Origin: JBAXAM01 sp964213355
GTDB lineage: Bacteria; Pseudomonadota; Gammaproteobacteria; UBA9339
DNA: 64,000 nucleotides
Direction of reading: 5' to 3'
Assembly: GCA_964213355.1 (NCBI GenBank)
Contig: CAXOVY010000001.1
Span: 62,001 to 126,000 of the forward strand
Both the position numbers and the translations under genes were made by a program. Positions 41,575 through 50,539 of the stretch are shown here, piece after piece; within the stretch, counting starts at the first letter, position 1, and each line of letters begins with the position of its first letter. Under the pieces are notes generated by a model. The model worked only from the letters and a program-made list of their open reading frames with translations, did no database searches and had not been told where the DNA came from.

Positions 41575-42033
41575 ATGTACCACATAATTCTTTTTCAACC
41601 GCAAATACCACCCAACACTGGCAATATAATTCGCCTGTGTGCTAATACTGGTGCGCATTTACATCTGATTGAACCTTTAGGTTTTGATTTAGATGATAAA
41701 CATTTGCGTCGTGCTGGCTTGGATTATCATGAGCTTGCTTTGATTAAACAATATAAAAACTTAGAAGAATTTATGTTTTTACAAAAAACCACACGTATTT
41801 TTGCTTGTTCTACTAAAGGTAAAACCAATTATGCGCAAATTGCTTTTCAAAGAAATGATGCATTTTTGTTTGGGCCAGAAACAAGCGGATTACCAGTGGA
41901 AGTGTTGAAGCAATTTACTGTAGATAAAATTTTACATATCCCGATGGTGCCACACAGTCGTAGTCTAAATTTATCAAATACAGTAGCAATAGTGTTATAT
42001 GAGGCTTGGCGGCAAAATAATTTTTTATCGTAG
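41575..42033 (+). CDS. trmL: tRNA (cytidine/uridine-34 2'-O)-methyltransferase
   Basis: SPOUT-class enzyme that methylates the wobble ribose of tRNA-Leu isoacceptors. It shows the knot motifs [32 protein letters not shown] and [18 protein letters not shown]. 152 residues. It starts 3 bp after the mlaA stop and overlaps the convergent smpB by 9 bp. Confidence 0.95.
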   Translation: MYHIILFQPQIPPNTGNIIRLCANTGAHLHLIEPLGFDLDDKHLRRAGLDYHELALIKQYKNLEEFMFLQKTTRIFACSTKGKTNYAQIAFQRNDAFLFGPETSGLPVEVLKQFTVDKILHIPMVPHSRSLNLSNTVAIVLYEAWRQNNFLS

Positions 42034-42474
42034 TTTCGCTAGTCTTTGTTTTTGTCTTTCCCAATCACGACTTTTTATAGACTCACGTTTGTCGTATTGT
42101 TTTTTGCCGCGAGCCAGGGCAATATCAATTTTAACTTTATTTTTCTTCCAGTGTAAATTAAGCGGGATAATTGCATATCCCTTGCGTGCAACTGCGCCAA
42201 CTAACTTACTAAGTTCGTTTTTATGGAGCAATAATTTACGTGTTCGATCGGCAGCTGCTTGAACATGCGTTGAGGTAGTAGGTAATGGCGCAAAATGAGA
42301 ATTTAGTAAAAAGGCTTCACCATTTTTGAGAATTACATGGCTTTCGCTAAGTTGCGCCCTGCCCGCGCGCAGGCTTTTTATTTCCCAACCGGCGAGCACT
42401 AACCCGGCTTCAAATGTTTGCTCGATACTATAGTCATGGCGTGCTTTACGATTTTCGGTAATTAAATTTGTCAT
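42025..42474 (-). CDS. smpB: SsrA-binding protein SmpB
   Basis: Brings tmRNA to stalled ribosomes. It shows [40 protein letters not shown] and the C-terminal [20 protein letters not shown]. 149 residues. No tmRNA gene is recognisable nearby. Its ATG overlaps the bamE stop by 4 bp. Confidence 0.96.
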   Translation of the reverse strand: MTNLITENRKARHDYSIEQTFEAGLVLAGWEIKSLRAGRAQLSESHVILKNGEAFLLNSHFAPLPTTSTHVQAAADRTRKLLLHKNELSKLVGAVARKGYAIIPLNLHWKKNKVKIDIALARGKKQYDKRESIKSRDWERQKQRLAKLR

Positions 42475-42782
42475 TGGTTTATTTGTACTAGTTTATCTTT
42501 TTTGAACTCGAGTATTAGTTTTTTCTTTTCTATTTTTCCGCCATTGATTTGATTGGTATAGACATAGGTCCAGGTGTTGGTGTTAAACATATCGGTAAGT
42601 AATGGCGCTCCCAAAATAGCGGCTACTTCATTTTTATTCAAGCCGGTATGTAGCTCGGTTGCTGTATGTTGATCAATAATATTGCCCTGTTGTACATCTA
42701 CACGATAGGGGCGTAATTTGCTACATCCACCTAATAAAAGCAATAAAGACATGGTTATAAATATCAATAAAATTTTACGCAT
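42471..42782 (-). CDS. bamE: BamE (SmpA/OmlA) outer-membrane assembly lipoprotein
   Basis: Small accessory lipoprotein of the BAM complex, which folds outer-membrane barrels. It has a lipoprotein signal with LLGGC (Cys about residue 20), then [29 protein letters not shown], and a beta segment with [10 protein letters not shown]. 103 residues. Paired with smpB, as in many gammaproteobacteria. Confidence 0.93.
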   Translation of the reverse strand: MRKILLIFITMSLLLLLGGCSKLRPYRVDVQQGNIIDQHTATELHTGLNKNEVAAILGAPLLTDMFNTNTWTYVYTNQINGGKIEKKKLILEFKKDKLVQINQ

Positions 42783-42870
42783 GATAATGTCGCTCCGCTA
42801 TTTCTGTTACAGGATGTGATCCATATAAAATCGGATCTCCAGGCTCACATGATATGTCAACTATGGTTTT

Positions 42871-42899
42871 TTGTAAATTCAACTATAATTTGGTACAAT
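42871..42899 (+). promoter_or_regulatory. Sigma-70 promoter ahead of the accessory pair
   Basis: TTGTAA (42871-42876), a 17-bp spacer and TACAAT (42894-42899, 5 of 6 matches) lie 58 bp ahead of the 185-residue gene. No comparable promoter is clear in the 87 bp before the large gene that follows, so the two may be co-transcribed. Confidence 0.55.
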
Positions 42900-42957
42900 A
42901 GCGCCAGGGAAGTTTTTCTTTTGTTAGGTTTGTAATCTAAATTGAGCGACTAATCAC

Positions 42958-43515
42958 ATGGTAGAAGAAACCTCAGTTTTTAATATTTGGAGTGAGCGTG
43001 ATCTTGGTGTTGATGCGGCCACGGATCAGATTTTTGATGTGGTATCGGAAGCTGATGTTGAGTATTGTCGCAATTACTTTTACCCCTTTATACAGCTTGT
43101 TAATACTAATGCAGTATTTGATGAAGAACTACCACTAACTTTTGTTAAAGCATCAACTGGTTGGGTGATTCACGATTACGGTGAAGCTATTAGTACTTCC
43201 GCTCCTTATTTAGCAGAACAACAAAAAACCGCCAGTAGTATTCTTGATCAAGCAAAAACCATTGAGGAAATCGGAAAGCTTATCGCCACAAAAGGCTGGA
43301 TTTCAGTTGAGGCAATTGCAGGCACACAAATGATGAAGCGCTTCGTCTGGATAGAAGCAAAAAGATCCAAATTTGATTTAGTTGGATATGTGCCGAGTGC
43401 TAGCGATGAAAAATGCTACGATCGTTTGGCCAAGCGTGCTAAGGATATGGGGTTGATTTGGGAGCATCCTATAAAAATCAAACCGCCGCAATCGGAAATA
43501 ACTACAGCGACATAA
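42958..43515 (+). CDS. Protein of unknown function (185 residues)
   Basis: I do not recognise this family. The protein looks soluble, with no signal peptide or membrane segment. It is acidic at the N-terminus (VEETSVFNIWSERDLGVDA), with an aromatic patch YCRNYFYPFIQL and basic residues toward the end. A two-part look is possible, with TIEEIGKLIATKGWISVEAIAG in the middle. It has its own good promoter and lies 87 bp ahead of the 1537-residue coiled-coil gene. A shared role, such as a secretion chaperone, is possible but unproven. Confidence 0.75.
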   Translation: MVEETSVFNIWSERDLGVDAATDQIFDVVSEADVEYCRNYFYPFIQLVNTNAVFDEELPLTFVKASTGWVIHDYGEAISTSAPYLAEQQKTASSILDQAKTIEEIGKLIATKGWISVEAIAGTQMMKRFVWIEAKRSKFDLVGYVPSASDEKCYDRLAKRAKDMGLIWEHPIKIKPPQSEITTAT

Positions 43516-43602
43516 AAGACGTATTTTTTGTAGAATCTAATGTTATAGAACTAATTGCAGGTGGCAAAATATTAAAAACTTTTTAGTTGGATAAGGAGCT
43601 TT

Positions 43603-46600
43603 ATGAACCCACAGCAGGATCAGATTGTAGAAATAAAATTGCCGGGACAAGAAGTACCAAAAAAAGGGGATGTATTGGTACCAATAACTGTGCCGCCTAA
43701 AGATGATCAAAAAGACATATCAATAACTGTGCCGGCTAAACAAGAAGTTGGTGATCAAAAAGACGTATCAATAACTTTGCCTGCTACGCCCCCAAAAAAC
43801 CCAAAACCATCGACAGATATACTTACCCGTGACCGTGCTTATGGTATTTTTAGTCTTGACTTTGATGCGTCAAAAAGAGCCAACAATGATAAAGAACTGA
43901 TTGATCAAATGGCGGCTACTATAAAGGAGCCTGGCCCTGATTGTGACAAAGTTAAAGCTACTGATCTTAGTGGGCTATCAGAGGGTGAAGAACCATCTTT
44001 GAGGAAACTGCTCGATCGCATAGTGGAAGGTAGTGGAAATAGATTGTTTCTAGCTATTCCTGGCATAGATTATACCGATAAAGCAGTTGCGAAGAAAAAA
44101 ATTGAAGACAGTATTGGAAAAAGTATACCAACATTCGAGGAGTGTTTAAAAGCGACAGGAATAGAAATTAAAAAAGATGTTGCAGTTAAAGCCAAGATTG
44201 ACGCTGATGCTGCGCGGAAGGAGTTCGATCAGTTATCACAGGGTGATCCCAAGCGGGTAGAAACATTGGCCAACGTTACACAGCTAGAAAAAGTTGCGGG
44301 CGAAGCTGAAAAACGGCAGCAACAGCTTAAAGACTTTGGAAAAAAATATACAGATATGCGCGAGGCAACGATTGAGCTGGATGTTAAGTTGTATCTTACC
44401 GGTGCAACGTATGGAACAGTGATAGAAGAAGATGTTGATGCAGCCAAGAAAACCGCTATTGCTGCCGATGAGAAAGAATATAAAGAAAGGATTAAAAAAC
44501 TGGACACCGATGAAGAGTTAACAACTCTTTCAGGACTGGGTCCAGTAGATGATGCTTTTATGAAACAATTGACCCATTTTAATGCAAAAACAGCGGGTTA
44601 CAGTAGCCTTGAGGAGCTGCTAAAGGGTACGGCTAAAGAAGTTGGCAAAGGATTGTATGTCAAGCTAGACAGCAAGGGCGGAAAATTTTTTATCATTACA
44701 AATCCTAATGCAGAAAACACTAGGAAAGTTATTGAGGCAAAAAAAAACCAGGAAAAAATTGAGTGGACTAATGTTTCTACGGATGGTGGTAGACAGAAGG
44801 AAATACAGAGGTTGTGTTTAGCAGCGGGGAAGCGGGTATTTATTAATGGAAATGAAACTCAGCTATCAAAAGTAATGCCACCCAGAGACCCGGAAAACTA
44901 TACTCAGTGGATTAAAAATATTAGAGCGATTAGGGATAAGGATCCGAAGAATCCGATAGCGTATGACCAGTGTCTGAAAGATTTGGGTGATGTTCTCGAC
45001 GAGAAAGGACCGGAAGCAAAAAGGCAATTTTGGTCTCATCTAAGTCAATATGGTTCAGTAGAAGATCGTGCTGCAGCTGAGGTAGTTATGAAGGGTAGGC
45101 ATACGCATATATTTGGTAAGGCGCCCCTGCAGGTTCGTGCTAAAGATGTAGGTATATTAAAAACAGGTGTTGTTAAACGATTAAAAAATATAAAAGCACA
45201 GCGAAAGAAACGAAAAGCAGAAAAAGCGGAAAAGGCGGACGAATCAACGGCTACAAAAGCTGAAATAAAGCAACTTAACGTAAGATTTAATAATGAAATT
45301 GAAGATTTTATGAAGCTTGCTGAAGGCGATCTGGAAGGAGCAGCGGAGCTTGGGACGGATGCAGGAAAAGAAATAGTTGATGTTGTTAGTAGCAAGTATC
45401 TTAAACGATTCGACAAAATTGCGAAAAAATTAAAAACAATAGAAGAAACACAAGGTAAGGAGCTTGAAAAAGAGAAAACTCAAAGAGATTTGACATTAGC
45501 AAAAGTAACAAAGCTATCAGAAACAGCCAAGCCGACACCTGCACAAGTACAATTAGATAACTATCTTGTAAAACGAGCGTTGCTGAAAACTGTTAAGCCT
45601 AATGAAATTGAAAAGCTGAAACAGGAACTTGCCGTCTTAGCGGAAGCGCTACCAGAGACTGGAGATGAAAGAAAGGCTGTAGTTGCTTTGGAAAAGCAAG
45701 ATAAAGCGGTTCAGGATGTAGTTGGAAAAGTGAAACAAGAGGAAGGTAAAAGAGATGTGGTATTAAAAGATGCAGAAACACTACCACTATTAAAGGCGTA
45801 TCTTGTAAAACGAAAAGATCTGGAAGATGCAAAAAACGTTGCTAAGCCCGATGAGAGTAAGATTGAAGGGTTGAAAAAGGAGCTTGACTTAGCGAAAGAA
45901 GCATTGCCAAAGGATAGTGAGGTTGGAAAAAAGGCTTTAGAGGCTGTAAATGCTTTAGAAGAACGAGATAAAGCGGTTCAGATTGTAGTTGATGAAATGG
46001 ACAAAGCGAAAAAGGAGATGGATTCGGTATTAGAAATAGCAACAAAACTATCAACGACACCCGTACTAAAGGACTATGTTGAAAAACGAGCAAAGTTGGA
46101 TGCTGCAAAAAAAGATAATAAGTCTACGGAGGAAATTGCAAAGCTGGAAGGTGAGGTAATTGCCTTAGCGGACAAAATAGCGTTAGAGGGCACTCCGGAG
46201 GAAAAAAACTCTGTAGATCTTTTGGGAAAACAAGATAAAACATTTCAGGCTGTAGAGGAGAAAATAAAGCTTGGAAAGGAGTTGAGAGAGGAATTTATTT
46301 CTGCGCAAAAAGGTTGTTTGGCACTTGCTGGAAGCGATCTAGTTTTGTTGAAAAGGTTTGTGAGTAATTTGATCAAAAAGCATCCAGAAGAACTCAAGAA
46401 TATCGACAGTTATGTTACTGGGGATGATAAAAGCAGAGCTTCGCAAATAGAAGCTTTACAAACAATCTGTATTAAAGAATTAGACGAACTTTTAGAAGTA
46501 GAGCCGAAGCAAAAAACAGGACAAAAACCGGAAGAGTTAGCACAATTTAAGGCACAAAAAGATGCTATAGCGCAAGCGCTTTTAAGCCCTACTGCATCAA

Positions 46601-48216
46601 AGAAGCTTTGGGTTGATATTAAAGCTAATCATCCAAAAATGGTTGGTCTACTTGTCCAGCATTTGAATCAAGATCAAAGAATTGCTTTGTTAAAAGAAGA
46701 AACCAAATTATTACGGGCTTCGCAGAAAAAAGAAGACAAGGTAGAGCAAGAAAAAGTTAAGGGGAATATGCTGGCGATTATCGCTGTGGTAACAGATCCG
46801 AAACAATTACAGCAACTTTGGGTTGAGCTTAGTAAAGATCTCAAACCAGAAGAGTGTGGAGAACTTTTTAATAAGGAGAAAAAAGGTATTTTGCAAAAAC
46901 ACTATACTAATGAATCACAACGTCTTGTGATGGAATTAAAAGAAGCAAAAGCGAGTAATAAGGATTTAGCTAAGCTAGATGCAGAACTTGCTGAGGTACG
47001 GAAAGAACAATTGCAATTTGTTGGAGAAGATCCAGAACAATTAGACAAACTTTTAGACGAGCGTTTAGATGAAAAATTGTCAGCAGTAGACACTAAAGCA
47101 CAAGAAGTTACAGAAGCCACAAGCAAAGTGGAAGTGCAATTAGATGCCATAGATAAAGCCTCATTGTCTGGTATGTACTATGAGAAGCGAAAGGAACTAA
47201 ATAGCGAAATAGTAGCACTACAAAATGCGGATCAGAATATTGACAATGATAGGGTTAATAAATTGAGAGGAGAAGTTGCTGAATTAGAGAAAGATGTAAA
47301 GCTACACGTGAAATCAGGAGGGAAAGAAGAAGAAGGGACTTTAGTGGAATTGTTAAAGATCGAAGACAAAAAAATACAGGAAGTAGGACAGGAAATTGGG
47401 GTACTCACTGATGGTTTCTCTGATAAACAAAACAAGAGTTTGAAAGAGCGTTACATAGCTGAGCTAAACGATGTTCCAAAATTGGAAGCAGAGGGACTAA
47501 AAAATACTCCAAAATTGACATTAGAGGTTGAAGCGGCTAAAAACACTCTAAATGGTAAAATAGATGAGGCAAAAAAAGTCCTTGATCCTAAGTCTTATGA
47601 GTTAAAGGACTATTTGGACAAACGAGATAAGTTGACAGTCGCGCAAGAAACTTTAGAAAAACTTAAAAGTGAGTTGCAAGGAGTGCAGCGCTCGTTAAAA
47701 AAAGCAATAAACGATAAGCCTCCAAAACCTGCTATAATTGAGGCTCTTAAACAAAAAAAATCGGAACTAGAAAAAAAGATAGCAGTGGCTAATAAAGAAG
47801 TCGGTGGATTAAAAGATAAAGTTACTGAGGCGGCAAAGGTGGTAAAAAAAGCAGTGGACAAAAAAACAGAAGGAGACGCTGTAGATGCAGTAGAAAATGC
47901 AGATACGAAGTTGCAACAACAACGAGAAGAATTGACAAAGGCTCAAGGAATGCTTGCAGCTACAGAGAGAAGGTTTGGTTTGTTTGTTATTAGTGCAGCT
48001 AAAGGAGTACCTGGCAAAATTATAGGGTTGGTAAATGGGATTACAAACCCTATGACTCGGATAGAAGTACTAAATGGATTACCTGAGCCTTATAAGACGA
48101 GTGTAAAAAAAGGGCCAGCTTATAAAAAAATAGAAGAACTAATAAAACAGAAGAAAGATGAGCCGCGCGTAGATCAAAAACCTAAACCTAAACCTAAACC
48201 ACCTAGTGTGGGATAG
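43603..48216 (+). CDS. Giant repeat-rich coiled-coil protein (1537 residues), effector-like
   Basis: No known family is recognised. A strong AAGGAG precedes the ATG. Residues 1-70 hold short repeats of the form DQKDxSITxP. About 80-560 looks mixed globular with no transmembrane segment. From about 600 onward the protein is Lys/Glu-rich and strongly helical, with at least three tandem repeats of 80-92 residues (about 631-894) and two weaker ones near 1193 and 1337. The C-terminus is PKPKPKPPSVG behind a charged stretch. There is no signal peptide. Size, composition and lack of relatives suit a secreted host-interaction protein, but no secretion system is encoded here. Confidence 0.8.
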   Translation: MNPQQDQIVEIKLPGQEVPKKGDVLVPITVPPKDDQKDISITVPAKQEVGDQKDVSITLPATPPKNPKPSTDILTRDRAYGIFSLDFDASKRANNDKELIDQMAATIKEPGPDCDKVKATDLSGLSEGEEPSLRKLLDRIVEGSGNRLFLAIPGIDYTDKAVAKKKIEDSIGKSIPTFEECLKATGIEIKKDVAVKAKIDADAARKEFDQLSQGDPKRVETLANVTQLEKVAGEAEKRQQQLKDFGKKYTDMREATIELDVKLYLTGATYGTVIEEDVDAAKKTAIAADEKEYKERIKKLDTDEELTTLSGLGPVDDAFMKQLTHFNAKTAGYSSLEELLKGTAKEVGKGLYVKLDSKGGKFFIITNPNAENTRKVIEAKKNQEKIEWTNVSTDGGRQKEIQRLCLAAGKRVFINGNETQLSKVMPPRDPENYTQWIKNIRAIRDKDPKNPIAYDQCLKDLGDVLDEKGPEAKRQFWSHLSQYGSVEDRAAAEVVMKGRHTHIFGKAPLQVRAKDVGILKTGVVKRLKNIKAQRKKRKAEKAEKADESTATKAEIKQLNVRFNNEIEDFMKLAEGDLEGAAELGTDAGKEIVDVVSSKYLKRFDKIAKKLKTIEETQGKELEKEKTQRDLTLAKVTKLSETAKPTPAQVQLDNYLVKRALLKTVKPNEIEKLKQELAVLAEALPETGDERKAVVALEKQDKAVQDVVGKVKQEEGKRDVVLKDAETLPLLKAYLVKRKDLEDAKNVAKPDESKIEGLKKELDLAKEALPKDSEVGKKALEAVNALEERDKAVQIVVDEMDKAKKEMDSVLEIATKLSTTPVLKDYVEKRAKLDAAKKDNKSTEEIAKLEGEVIALADKIALEGTPEEKNSVDLLGKQDKTFQAVEEKIKLGKELREEFISAQKGCLALAGSDLVLLKRFVSNLIKKHPEELKNIDSYVTGDDKSRASQIEALQTICIKELDELLEVEPKQKTGQKPEELAQFKAQKDAIAQALLSPTASKKLWVDIKANHPKMVGLLVQHLNQDQRIALLKEETKLLRASQKKEDKVEQEKVKGNMLAIIAVVTDPKQLQQLWVELSKDLKPEECGELFNKEKKGILQKHYTNESQRLVMELKEAKASNKDLAKLDAELAEVRKEQLQFVGEDPEQLDKLLDERLDEKLSAVDTKAQEVTEATSKVEVQLDAIDKASLSGMYYEKRKELNSEIVALQNADQNIDNDRVNKLRGEVAELEKDVKLHVKSGGKEEEGTLVELLKIEDKKIQEVGQEIGVLTDGFSDKQNKSLKERYIAELNDVPKLEAEGLKNTPKLTLEVEAAKNTLNGKIDEAKKVLDPKSYELKDYLDKRDKLTVAQETLEKLKSELQGVQRSLKKAINDKPPKPAIIEALKQKKSELEKKIAVANKEVGGLKDKVTEAAKVVKKAVDKKTEGDAVDAVENADTKLQQQREELTKAQGMLAATERRFGLFVISAAKGVPGKIIGLVNGITNPMTRIEVLNGLPEPYKTSVKKGPAYKKIEELIKQKKDEPRVDQKPKPKPKPPSVG
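45493..46284 (+). repeat. Three tandem protein repeats of 80-92 residues
   Basis: Inside the 1537-residue protein, blocks at about residues 631-718, 719-806 and 807-894 share the pattern YLVKR or YVEKR, a Lys/Glu helix with LKxEL, then KQDKAVQ, ERDKAVQ or KQDKTFQ. Divergent copies recur near residues 1193 (YYEKR, with IEDKKIQ later) and 1337 (YLDKRDKL). At DNA level they have diverged, so duplication is not recent. Confidence 0.8.
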
Positions 48217-48277
48217 TTCCTATCTAATCTGACACATGGTAAATACCTGCAAAAAATGAGGCTATCTGTTTTGGTAG

Positions 48278-48751
48278 TTATGCATTTAGCTCTCTCCTGG
48301 CCTTAAAAAAATCCGACAAGATTTTGCCGCATTCGGTGGCAAGAATGCGGTTTTGATGCTCAATTATGTGATTTGAGTTTTTCTCATCCAATAATTTAAA
48401 AATACTCACAACTGCGCCTGTTTTTGGATCTAGTGTTCCAAAAACCAGGCGTTTAATGCGCGCGTGCAGCATTGCGCCAACACACATCGCACATGGTTCT
48501 AAAGTTACATATAAAGTTACTTCAGGTAAACGATAATTATTCAATTTTTGTGCAGCCTGCCTTAAGGCTATAATTTCAGCATGTGCAGTTGGATCGCAAG
48601 TACCAATAGGACAATTAAATCCTTCGCCAATTATTTCATTATTTGCAATTACAATAGCACCAACTGGTACTTCATTTGCGCTTTTAGCTTTTTCTGCCAG
48701 ATCAAGCGCGCGTTGCATAAAAAAAACATCTTGTGAATTTGAGTTAAGCAT
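48278..48751 (-). CDS. tadA: tRNA-specific adenosine deaminase
   Basis: Converts A34 to inosine in tRNA-Arg(ACG). The zinc deaminase fold has its catalytic site in DPTAHAEIIALRQ and LEPCAMCVGAM, followed by HARIKRLVFGTLDPKTGA. 157 residues; the internal Met at position 12 is an alternative start. Divergent from xseA. Confidence 0.96.
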   Translation of the reverse strand: MLNSNSQDVFFMQRALDLAEKAKSANEVPVGAIVIANNEIIGEGFNCPIGTCDPTAHAEIIALRQAAQKLNNYRLPEVTLYVTLEPCAMCVGAMLHARIKRLVFGTLDPKTGAVVSIFKLLDEKNSNHIIEHQNRILATECGKILSDFFKARRELNA

Positions 48752-48860
48752 TTGGTACCTCTTTATATCGTCTTGCTACTAATTCTATAGTAAAATTGAA
48801 AATGATAAATATAAAGTAACTGAAAAATTATTTGAAAAAATTGGCCAAGTGAGAGTGACG

Positions 48861-50057
48861 ATGAGCATAATCTCAGAACGAAAAATTTTTAAAGTATCGC
48901 AAATCAACGCCGCAGCTAGAGCAATTCTAGAAGCTAACTTTGAGCATATATGGATCGAAGGCGAAATATCAAATCTAGCCGAACCAAGTTCAGGCCACAT
49001 CTATTTTTCACTTAAAGACGAGTTGGCTCAAGTTCGTGCAGCAATGTTTCGCAATAGAAAATCAACTCTCAAGTTTCAGCCAAAAAATGGCACGCACATA
49101 ATTGTTATTGCACAAGTTAGCCTCTACGAACCAAGAGGTGATTATCAACTGATTATTGAACATATGGAACTTGTGGGCGAGGGAGTTTTGCACGCTAAAT
49201 TTCTGCAGCTGAAAGCAAAACTCGAAGCTGAAAAACTTTTTGATGTTAAATATAAAAAGCTACTGCCAAAATTACCGCAATGTATTGGTGTGATTACTTC
49301 GCCAACGGGTGCTGCAATTCGCGATATTTTGAGTGTGCTCAAGCGCCGCTTTGCAAGCGCTGCTGTTATTATTTATCCCACGCAAGTACAAGGCAGCGAA
49401 GCAGCTGCGCAAATTGCTTTAGCATTGCAAACTGCAAATGTACGCCACGAATGTGATGTATTAATTTTAGCGCGCGGCGGTGGGGCGTTGGAAGATTTGT
49501 GGCCGTTTAATGAAGAAATTGTCGCGCGCACGATTTTTGCAAGCACCATTCCAGTGATTAGCGCAGTTGGACACGAAACTGATTTTACGATTGCTGATTT
49601 TGTTGCTGACATGCGGGCGCCGACACCATCAGCTGCAGCAGAACTTGCAGTTCCAGATGTTGTGGAGTGGTTAGCAGCTTTAGTGGGTTTCAAGCAGAGG
49701 TTAGTTAATCTGATACAGTATAAATTGCAACAAGCGCAGTGGTTACTAGAAAATTTAAAAAACCGTTTGCGTCCCCCGCAGTATTATTTAGTTCAGCAGG
49801 CACAGCGTTTAGATGAGGTAGAGCGTCGTCTTTATTTGGCGATGCGGCATCAACTAACTTATTGGCAATATCGATTAGCCAAAGCGAGCACTGCACTTGA
49901 TTTAGTGAGCCCACTCGCAACACTAGTGCGCGGTTATGCGATTGTTAGCAAAGGTAACAAAATAATACAAACAACCAAAGATGTTATTGTTGGTGATACA
50001 ATACAAACAAAGTTGGCAGATGGAACGCTTTGTTGTTTGGTGGAAAAAATAATCTAA
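48861..50057 (+). CDS. xseA: Exodeoxyribonuclease VII large subunit
   Basis: Degrades single-stranded DNA with XseB. The N-terminal OB domain shows IWIEGEISNLAEPSSGHIYFSLKD. The catalytic core has GVITSPTGAAIRDIL, LARGGGALEDLWPFNEE and ISAVGHETDFTIADFVADMRAPTPSAAAE. The ATG at 48861, behind GAGAGTG, gives 398 residues, about 55 fewer than E. coli (456), because the coiled-coil stalk region is short. xseB is not in the window. Confidence 0.95.
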   Translation: MSIISERKIFKVSQINAAARAILEANFEHIWIEGEISNLAEPSSGHIYFSLKDELAQVRAAMFRNRKSTLKFQPKNGTHIIVIAQVSLYEPRGDYQLIIEHMELVGEGVLHAKFLQLKAKLEAEKLFDVKYKKLLPKLPQCIGVITSPTGAAIRDILSVLKRRFASAAVIIYPTQVQGSEAAAQIALALQTANVRHECDVLILARGGGALEDLWPFNEEIVARTIFASTIPVISAVGHETDFTIADFVADMRAPTPSAAAELAVPDVVEWLAALVGFKQRLVNLIQYKLQQAQWLLENLKNRLRPPQYYLVQQAQRLDEVERRLYLAMRHQLTYWQYRLAKASTALDLVSPLATLVRGYAIVSKGNKIIQTTKDVIVGDTIQTKLADGTLCCLVEKII

Positions 50058-50536
50058 CAAGTTTTGGATAGCTCAATGATATTTTGGTTGCTTGAACCGC
50101 GGAAGGGTAAGTTAGGATCATTTTTGGTTGCATCATATGGTCCGTCAATTAAAATATCGATTGATTGCAAAAACCCTTTAATCGCAGGATCTTTTATTGC
50201 CATAGCAAGTAACTCAGTATAATAATATCCGCTATAGGTTATAATATTTAAATCGCTTCTGTTTTTTTTTATTAATTTAGCTAATTCCGCGCAGGCAGCT
50301 GCTTGTGCGAATGGTTCTCCGCCAGAAAAGGTTACGCCATCGATTAATTTTGCTGCGTTGATTGAGTCCAATAGTTTAGCGATGGAAATATCGTAACCGC
50401 CAGCAAAATTTTGGGTATCCGGATTGTGGCAGCCGACGCAGTGGTGCGGACATCCTTGGGTAAAAATCACATAACGCAGTCCCGGGCCATCGACGACACT
50501 TTCTTTGGTTATTCCAGCTATGCGAAGTTGAGTCAT
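50054..50536 (-). CDS. nrdG: Anaerobic ribonucleotide reductase activating protein
   Basis: Radical-SAM enzyme that installs the glycyl radical on NrdD. The iron-sulfur ligands are in GCPHHCVGCHN (Cys-x3-Cys-x2-Cys), with VTFSGGEPFAQ for SAM binding. 160 residues. It lies 3 bp after nrdD and overlaps the convergent xseA by 4 bp. Confidence 0.96.
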   Translation of the reverse strand: MTQLRIAGITKESVVDGPGLRYVIFTQGCPHHCVGCHNPDTQNFAGGYDISIAKLLDSINAAKLIDGVTFSGGEPFAQAAACAELAKLIKKNRSDLNIITYSGYYYTELLAMAIKDPAIKGFLQSIDILIDGPYDATKNDPNLPFRGSSNQNIIELSKTC

Positions 50537-50539
50537 ATT

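Noticed and set aside
42783..42957. tmRNA gene near smpB
   Set aside because: No tRNA-like ends or tag-reading frame are visible in the flanking gaps; ssrA must be elsewhere.
48207..48240. Possible terminator after the giant coiled-coil gene
   Set aside because: Only a 5-bp stem (GATAG/CTATC) and no T run follow.
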